The notes beneath the pieces were generated by a model. It was not told the DNA's origin and searched no databases. It saw only the letters and a list, made by a program, of their open reading frames with translations. Shown piece after piece: positions 60,369-64,000 of a DNA stretch of 64,000 nucleotides. Positions within the stretch are counted from its first letter, which is position 1. Every line of letters starts with the position of its first letter. The stretch covers positions 62,001-126,000 of the forward strand of contig JAHEIX010000019.1 in assembly GCA_024639165.1 (NCBI GenBank), in the 5' to 3' direction. Source of the DNA: UBA7446 sp024639165 (GTDB taxonomy: Bacteria > Bacteroidota > Bacteroidia > Flavobacteriales > Flavobacteriaceae). Both the position numbers and the translations under genes were made by a program.

Positions 60369-61544
60369 CTAGAGCATCTTCAATGATACAACCAAGTGCC
60401 TTGAACTTGAGGCTGTAATTGTTTTTTTCTGGGGTAGTTGACGCACCCAATCCACTATTTGATCGGCACGCCTATCGCCAGTGTATTTATAGTAATGAAA
60501 CAGAAAAGGAAAAACAGTATTTAAAAGAAGTAGCTGCATAAATGACTTAGTCAATTTGCGTTGTCGTTGTTTGGCAGGTGTGTTAAATTGATAGTGTGAT
60601 TCCCAAAAAGAGGTCGTCTTGTCTTGTAGTAAGGCATACAAAGTGTTTATGTTTTTTGAAGACTGAATGTGGGATAACAACCGAGGCTGTTTGGACGTAA
60701 GCCAGGCAAGTTGTGACAATCGAATGGTTGGGAAATTTTCAGGACGCAAACGGAAAAACTTAAGATTTTCGAAAATTGGCATAAGTTGGTATTTGTAGTG
60801 TAAATACTGATACCTTTTTTGTTGTTTTTCAAAATATGTATGATCTACTGATTTCTGAAACAGATTTGATTGTCCAAAAAATAGTGCTTCAAGTAGTTCC
60901 GTGTTTGAAGCGCAATTAAGCACAGCTTTCCACGGGGTTGCAAGCGCCATATTAGCAAAGGCCAACCCATTTTGTTTTAGCCCAAACCCTTTGGCCAAGG
61001 CAACAAAAAATACCGCCTCCCAATTATTTTTGGTTAGTGATAACCAATGCTGAAACAAGGCTGTTTTTTCCATAAGTCGTTCCACATAGAGCCGCTCCCA
61101 AAATTATCGTTGATGAAACTCACTGACGGCATGAATTTTATCTGCGCAGCTAATCCATTTTTTATCTTGACTTATCCAGTGGTCATACTTTTTGAGTATG
61201 CTTTTAGGTACATATTCAGATAAACACAAGGTTGGCATGGGCTGTTGGCTAATATCAAAAACGGGCATGTCATTTTTCCATACCACATGCAGAATAACAT
61301 TATCATAATTGGTATCCAATTCATGCCGATGATTAAACCAGTCTGAAGCATGAAGATGAAGCTCAACATTGCCTACCCAGAGGGTTTTGTTTAGTTGGAT
61401 ATGTGCATTGAAGAAATCAGGCCCTGCATTCGGGTTTTCCTGTCCAGGTTTGACCACAACAAGGGTATCACCATCTGTCGTTCTCAGCGACTTACGGCTA
61501 AAATATTGTGTTTTCCATAAATAGGCGAGCAGTTCTTCGCGCAC
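60369..61544 (-). pseudogene. DUF2851 family protein, interrupted by one in-frame TAA
   Basis: The N-terminal part (GTG at 61544 to TAA at 61104) gives 146 residues starting REELLAYLWKTQYFSRKSL and including NPNAGPDFFNAHIQL and GNVELHLHASDWFNHRH, the DUF2851 signature. Immediately after the TAA the same frame continues FWERLYVERLMEKTALFQHW and runs 245 codons to 60369, which is the expected C-terminal half. Frame is kept and only one codon is a stop. The whole reads as one 391-codon gene. Function of the family is unknown. Either a recent nonsense mutation, a sequencing error, or programmed readthrough. Confidence 0.85.
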
Positions 61545-61556
61545 CTTGTTTTGAGA

Positions 61557-61937
61557 TTACTCCTCCAAATCGCCCTCCCAAGCAAGGACGCCGCCTTCAA
61601 GATTATATACAGCGCTAAAACCCATTTGACTCATAAGCTGACAAGCCTGTCCGCTTCTTGCGCCAGAGCGACAATACACAAAATAGGATTTCGATTTATC
61701 CAACTTTTCAATTGAAGCGAGAAAGTCTGCTCCTCCGCGAATATCCAGATTCAAAGCTCCCTTAATATATCCAGATTCAAACTCCTCGGCTGTTCGAACG
61801 TCAAGGATTACTGAGGCTGACGTTTGCTCTTGTAGTTCAGCCCATGCATCGGGCGCTAATTCATTCATTTGTGCTTGTTTTTTGGACGAAGATACACAAG
61901 CAGTCGCTATCAATAAAAAAATGAGAATCTTGTGCAT
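61557..61937 (-). CDS. rhodanese-domain lipoprotein
   Basis: 126 residues. MHKILIFLLIATAC is a lipoprotein signal. One rhodanese domain follows (about 30-122), with ILDVRTAEEFESGYIKGALN and the active-site Cys loop YCRSGARSGQA. Such exported rhodaneses may handle sulfane sulfur or act as thiol carriers in the periplasm; the acceptor is unknown. A TATATTTG -7 box at 61951..61958 lies 13 bases before the ATG. It is divergent from the MarR gene, so the two share a 67-base control region. Confidence 0.9.
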   Translation of the reverse strand: MHKILIFLLIATACVSSSKKQAQMNELAPDAWAELQEQTSASVILDVRTAEEFESGYIKGALNLDIRGGADFLASIEKLDKSKSYFVYCRSGARSGQACQLMSQMGFSAVYNLEGGVLAWEGDLEE

Positions 61938-61950
61938 CTTTTAATTTTAT

Positions 61951-61958
61951 CAAATATA
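61951..61958 (-). promoter_or_regulatory. -7 element before the rhodanese gene
   Basis: TATATTTG on the minus strand. It lies back to back with the marR -7 box on the other strand, separated by 15 bases, so one bound regulator could affect both genes. Confidence 0.55.
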
Positions 61959-61973
61959 ATTTAAATTTTTATA

Positions 61974-62005
61974 TATATTTGTACCTACAATAGTTGTTAG
62001 TACAA
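61974..62005 (+). promoter_or_regulatory. marR promoter with 27-bp operator palindrome
   Basis: TATATTTG (61974..61981) is followed by TTGTAC-CT-ACAA-TAG-TTGT-TA-GTACAA (61979..62005), an imperfect palindrome that pairs at 10 of 13 positions on each side. It overlaps the -7 box and reaches the start codon, an ideal site for autorepression by a MarR dimer. Confidence 0.6.
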
Positions 62006-62421
62006 TGATAAATAAAGACGTGGTAGTGCGCGTGATGAAAAGAGGAAATGTATTTGCTGAGCACATCGGAAATACACTCCAGCCATTTGGACTAAGCTTA
62101 CAACAGTTTAACGTCTTGCGTATTTTACGAGGTCGTAATGGAGCTGCTGCATCCTTGGAGAGTATAACAGATGACATGATTCACAGCATGAGTAATACCT
62201 CTAGGATAGTCGACAAGCTCTTGGAAAAAGGGTGTGTAGAGCGTACTGTCTGCCCAGAAAATCGGCGTAAGGTGAATATTTTTATAACCCAAAGAGGATT
62301 AAAATTACTCGAAAAAATAGATACGGTTATAGATCATACAGAAAAAACACTCACCGCGCCCCTTTCTAAAAATGAAATGGAACAATTATTGCTATTACTA
62401 AATAAGCTAACATCAAAATAA
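62005..62421 (+). CDS. MarR family transcriptional regulator
   Basis: 138 residues. The winged-helix core is FGLSLQQFNVLRILRGRNGA, then SLESITDDMIHSMSNTSRIV as the recognition helix pair, and the wing VERTVCPENRRKVNIFITQR. Flanking helices provide the dimer interface. MarR proteins repress nearby genes and release DNA on binding a phenolic ligand or on oxidation; the Cys in ERTVCPENRR could sense redox, which is speculative. It is followed by a YceI gene after 15 bases, a frequent pair in Bacteroidota. Confidence 0.92.
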   Translation: MINKDVVVRVMKRGNVFAEHIGNTLQPFGLSLQQFNVLRILRGRNGAAASLESITDDMIHSMSNTSRIVDKLLEKGCVERTVCPENRRKVNIFITQRGLKLLEKIDTVIDHTEKTLTAPLSKNEMEQLLLLLNKLTSK

Positions 62422-62436
62422 CGTTAAAAAAACAAA

Positions 62437-62994
62437 ATGAATACAAGAACAATAACTGCCTTTTTGGCAATTACTTTTTTAAGCTTTGGATTAAATGCAC
62501 AAACAAAAGCTATAACTAATGGAGTCATCAATTGGGAGGGATCGAAAATCACAACCGAATCGCATGTTGGAACCATTAACATTAGCAAAGGAACTCTAAC
62601 ATTTGAAGATGATGCGCTTACGGGTGGTAACTTCACTGTTGATATGAACTCTATCGTGTGTACAGATTTATCTGAAGAATACGGCGCAAGGCTAGTTGGC
62701 CACCTTGAATCAGATGATTTTTTCGGGGTTGCAGAGCATCCTGAAGCCACACTAGTTTTTACTTCTGTTACTCCCACTGACGAAGGTTACCAAATTACAG
62801 GTGATTTTACCATACGAGGCATTACCCATTCAGAATCGTTTGAACTCAAAATAGACAACAACACAGCCGCAGCTGACTTAGAGATTGACCGTTCAAAATA
62901 CAATGTAAAATTTAGATCTGGATCCTTTTTTGAAAACCTAGGGGACAAGCTTATTAACGACGAATTGAAGCTTGGCGTGAGCTTTACCTACTAG
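62437..62994 (+). CDS. YceI family periplasmic protein
   Basis: 185 residues. The signal peptide ends LSFGLNAQ. The mature part is an eight-stranded lipocalin-like barrel of the YceI family, which binds isoprenoid-quinone-type lipids: VINWEGSKITTESHVGTINI, FEDDALTGGNFTVDMNSI, GDFTIRGITHSESFEL, YNVKFRSGSFFENL. It is in the same unit as the MarR regulator, which probably controls it. The native ligand is unknown here. Confidence 0.93.
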   Translation: MNTRTITAFLAITFLSFGLNAQTKAITNGVINWEGSKITTESHVGTINISKGTLTFEDDALTGGNFTVDMNSIVCTDLSEEYGARLVGHLESDDFFGVAEHPEATLVFTSVTPTDEGYQITGDFTIRGITHSESFELKIDNNTAAADLEIDRSKYNVKFRSGSFFENLGDKLINDELKLGVSFTY

Positions 62995-63021
62995 CTCTTG
63001 TTTTTTTATCGCTGAATTGCA

Positions 63022-63029
63022 TATATTTG
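63022..63029 (+). promoter_or_regulatory. -7 element of the trp leader transcript
   Basis: TATATTTG, with TTG at 62998-63000, 21 bases upstream. The leader ATG at 63035 is only 6 bases after this box, so the leader ORF would be leaderless or nearly so. Confidence 0.6.
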
Positions 63030-63034
63030 GGCAG

Positions 63035-63076
63035 ATGAATAAACGCATTTTTAATACGCTTTGGTGGAACTCCTAA
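63035..63076 (+). CDS. trpL: trp operon leader peptide
   Basis: 13 residues, MNKRIFNTLWWNS, with two adjacent Trp codons at positions 10 and 11. It lies directly upstream of a stem, a terminator and trpE, so it has the parts of a classical ribosome-stalling attenuator: tryptophan shortage stalls the ribosome on the Trp codons and prevents termination. The ORF is too short for routine gene calling. The arrangement corresponds to what has been described as Bacteroid-trp type leaders, although I identify it here only by its parts. Confidence 0.85.
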   Translation: MNKRIFNTLWWNS

Positions 63077-63096
63077 TTGGAGATGATAAGCGTATT
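63053..63096 (+). promoter_or_regulatory. trp attenuator stem (AATACGCT/AGCGTATT)
   Basis: An 8-bp stem pairs AATACGCT (63053-63060, just before the Trp codons) with AGCGTATT (63089-63096). Inside it is a smaller CTCC/GGAG hairpin around the leader stop codon. A stalled ribosome on the Trp codons would keep this stem open. Confidence 0.7.
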
Positions 63097-63106
63097 ATAT
63101 ACAATT

Positions 63107-63140
63107 AAAAGGCTTGTCATGATATGACAAGCCTTTTTTT
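63107..63140 (+). terminator. trp attenuator terminator
   Basis: AAAAGGCTTGTCAT-GAT-ATGACAAGCCTTTT is a perfect hairpin (ten GC-containing pairs plus A-T flanks) followed by a T-run. It ends 11 bases before the trpE ATG. Confidence 0.88.
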
Positions 63141-63151
63141 ATTTTTAACTA

Positions 63152-64000
63152 ATGAAGTTTAAACTACAAACTGATACTTGTGAACTCTTAACCGATACCA
63201 TGACACCGGTCAATATGTATCTTAAAATTAGAGACGCATACCCAGAAAGTGTGTTGCTCGAAAGTTCTGACTATGGTGCCAATGACAACAGTGTGGCCTA
63301 TATATGCTTTAACCCCATTGCCTCGTTTAAGGTGCACAACCAAAACATAACAGAGCGCTTTCCAGACAGCAGTACTTCCCAAACAATTGTTACTCCAGAC
63401 ATTTCGGTAGTTGATAGGCTCGAGGCATTTGCTGCTCAATTTGATACAGACGAACTTGAAAATCGCTTTTTAAGCAACGGCTTGTTTGGCTATACATCTT
63501 ACGAGGCCGTACAGTATTTTGAAGATATTGAGCTAACAAAAAAAGGAGGAGATGCAGATATACCCGAGATATATTATGCACTATATCAAAATATTATCGC
63601 AATCAATGTTTTTAACAACCAAGCCAAGCTTTTTGCCCATTGTTATCAAAGCGAAAGCAACCTAGCTGAGGTTGTTAAATTACTCAAGGCTCCTGCACGT
63701 GATTCGTATTCATTTAAAAAAGAAGGGAAAGCATCCTCTAATATGCGTGACGAAGCATTTGTAGACTTGGTCAAAAAAGGCATAAAGCATTGCATGCGTG
63801 GCGATGTTTTTCAAATTGTACTTTCCCGTCGCTTTTCACAAGCCTACAGCGGAGATGACTTCAGTTTGTATCGGGTACTGCGCTCTATCAATCCATCGCC
63901 ATATATTTTCTATTTTGACTTTGGAGGTTTTAAAATCTTTGGCAGTTCGCCAGAAGCACAACTGGTAGTACAAGATGGTGTAGCGGAAATTCACCCCATA
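63152..64000 (+). CDS. trpE: anthranilate synthase component I, 5' part
   Basis: Open from ATG at 63152 to the window end (283 codons, no stop). The N-terminal regulatory domain has SVLLESSDYG, where the LLES motif binds tryptophan in feedback inhibition, then the chorismate-binding domain begins with FVDLVKKGIKHCMRGDVFQI, VLSRRFSQAYSGDDF and FKIFGSSPEAQLVVQDG. TrpE makes anthranilate from chorismate with TrpG, the first step to tryptophan. The attenuator upstream and the Trp-binding motif together give transcriptional and allosteric control by the same product. The rest of the trp operon should follow beyond the window. Confidence 0.95.
   Translation, partial: MKFKLQTDTCELLTDTMTPVNMYLKIRDAYPESVLLESSDYGANDNSVAYICFNPIASFKVHNQNITERFPDSSTSQTIVTPDISVVDRLEAFAAQFDTDELENRFLSNGLFGYTSYEAVQYFEDIELTKKGGDADIPEIYYALYQNIIAINVFNNQAKLFAHCYQSESNLAEVVKLLKAPARDSYSFKKEGKASSNMRDEAFVDLVKKGIKHCMRGDVFQIVLSRRFSQAYSGDDFSLYRVLRSINPSPYIFYFDFGGFKIFGSSPEAQLVVQDGVAEIHPI

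Noticed and set aside
60369..61544. Stop-codon reassignment (TAA as sense) to explain the DUF2851 gene
   Set aside because: All neighbouring genes use TAA as a normal stop, for example trpL and rpoC, so the genetic code is standard.

Overview
The window is a contiguous piece of a Bacteroidota chromosome, almost certainly marine Flavobacteriaceae. Evidence: a T9SS type A sorting-domain protein (53481..54176), repeated promoter elements of the Bacteroidota type (TTTG, about 19 nt, TAnnTTTG), a BshC bacillithiol enzyme, DUF4252, DUF4295, DUF2851 and DUF3467 proteins, many signal peptides ending in ..AQ, and weak Shine-Dalgarno signals. Most of the window is densely packed housekeeping DNA, and several convergent gene pairs overlap at their 3' ends.

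Layout. 1..4472: end of rdgB, a CarboxypepD_reg-like secreted protein, purB, then a minus-strand module of ECF sigma factor, one-TM putative anti-sigma protein and two DUF4252 proteins. 4588..9005: an S41 lipoprotein protease, a BtuB-type TonB receptor behind a cobalamin riboswitch, a divergent DUF6580 membrane protein and a VOC protein. 9006..11070: the one clear accessory island, a short row of AT-rich plus-strand gene cassettes (truncated AAA ATPase, ParDE toxin-antitoxin, ICMT-like methyltransferase) separated by attC-like inverted repeats, with no integrase in view. 11076..31174 (minus): mnmA with an in-frame repeat insertion, yidC, pyrG, a LysM/receptor-ligand-binding protein, guaA, bshC, rimO, an amidase lipoprotein, ftsY, DUF4295-rpmG-rpmB, cinA, an FAH-family gene, a DnaQ-like exonuclease, a 2-oxoacid dehydrogenase E2, a glycosyltransferase and recR. 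31235..40239: Na+/solute symporter, fabH with an upstream transcript that carries its own promoter and terminator, htpG, K+ channel plus alkB, a helical protein, queD-like, idi, prfC and an orphan membrane ORF.

40301..56263 (minus) is the ancient information-processing supercluster: rpsU, xerC, hpf, tRNA-Thr(TGT)-Tyr(GTA)-Gly(TCC)-Thr(GGT), tuf, tRNA-Trp, secE, nusG, rplK-rplA-rplJ-rplL, rpoB, rpoC, DUF3467. The tRNA/tuf order is the same as in E. coli, except that a T9SS cargo gene and a small membrane ORF lie between tRNA-Thr(GGT) and tuf. 56329..61937 (minus): acyl-CoA dehydrogenase, helix-hairpin-helix protein, AGCS symporter, small PspC protein, a DUF2851 gene broken by one in-frame TAA, and a rhodanese lipoprotein. 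62005..64000 (plus): MarR regulator and YceI with a palindromic operator, then a trp attenuator (leader peptide with two Trp codons, stem, terminator) in front of trpE, which runs off the window.

I see no CRISPR array, phage or complete IS element. The most unusual parts are the integron-like cassette island, the fabH-upstream leader or small RNA, the repeat-encoded peptide in MnmA, and the single-stop DUF2851 gene.
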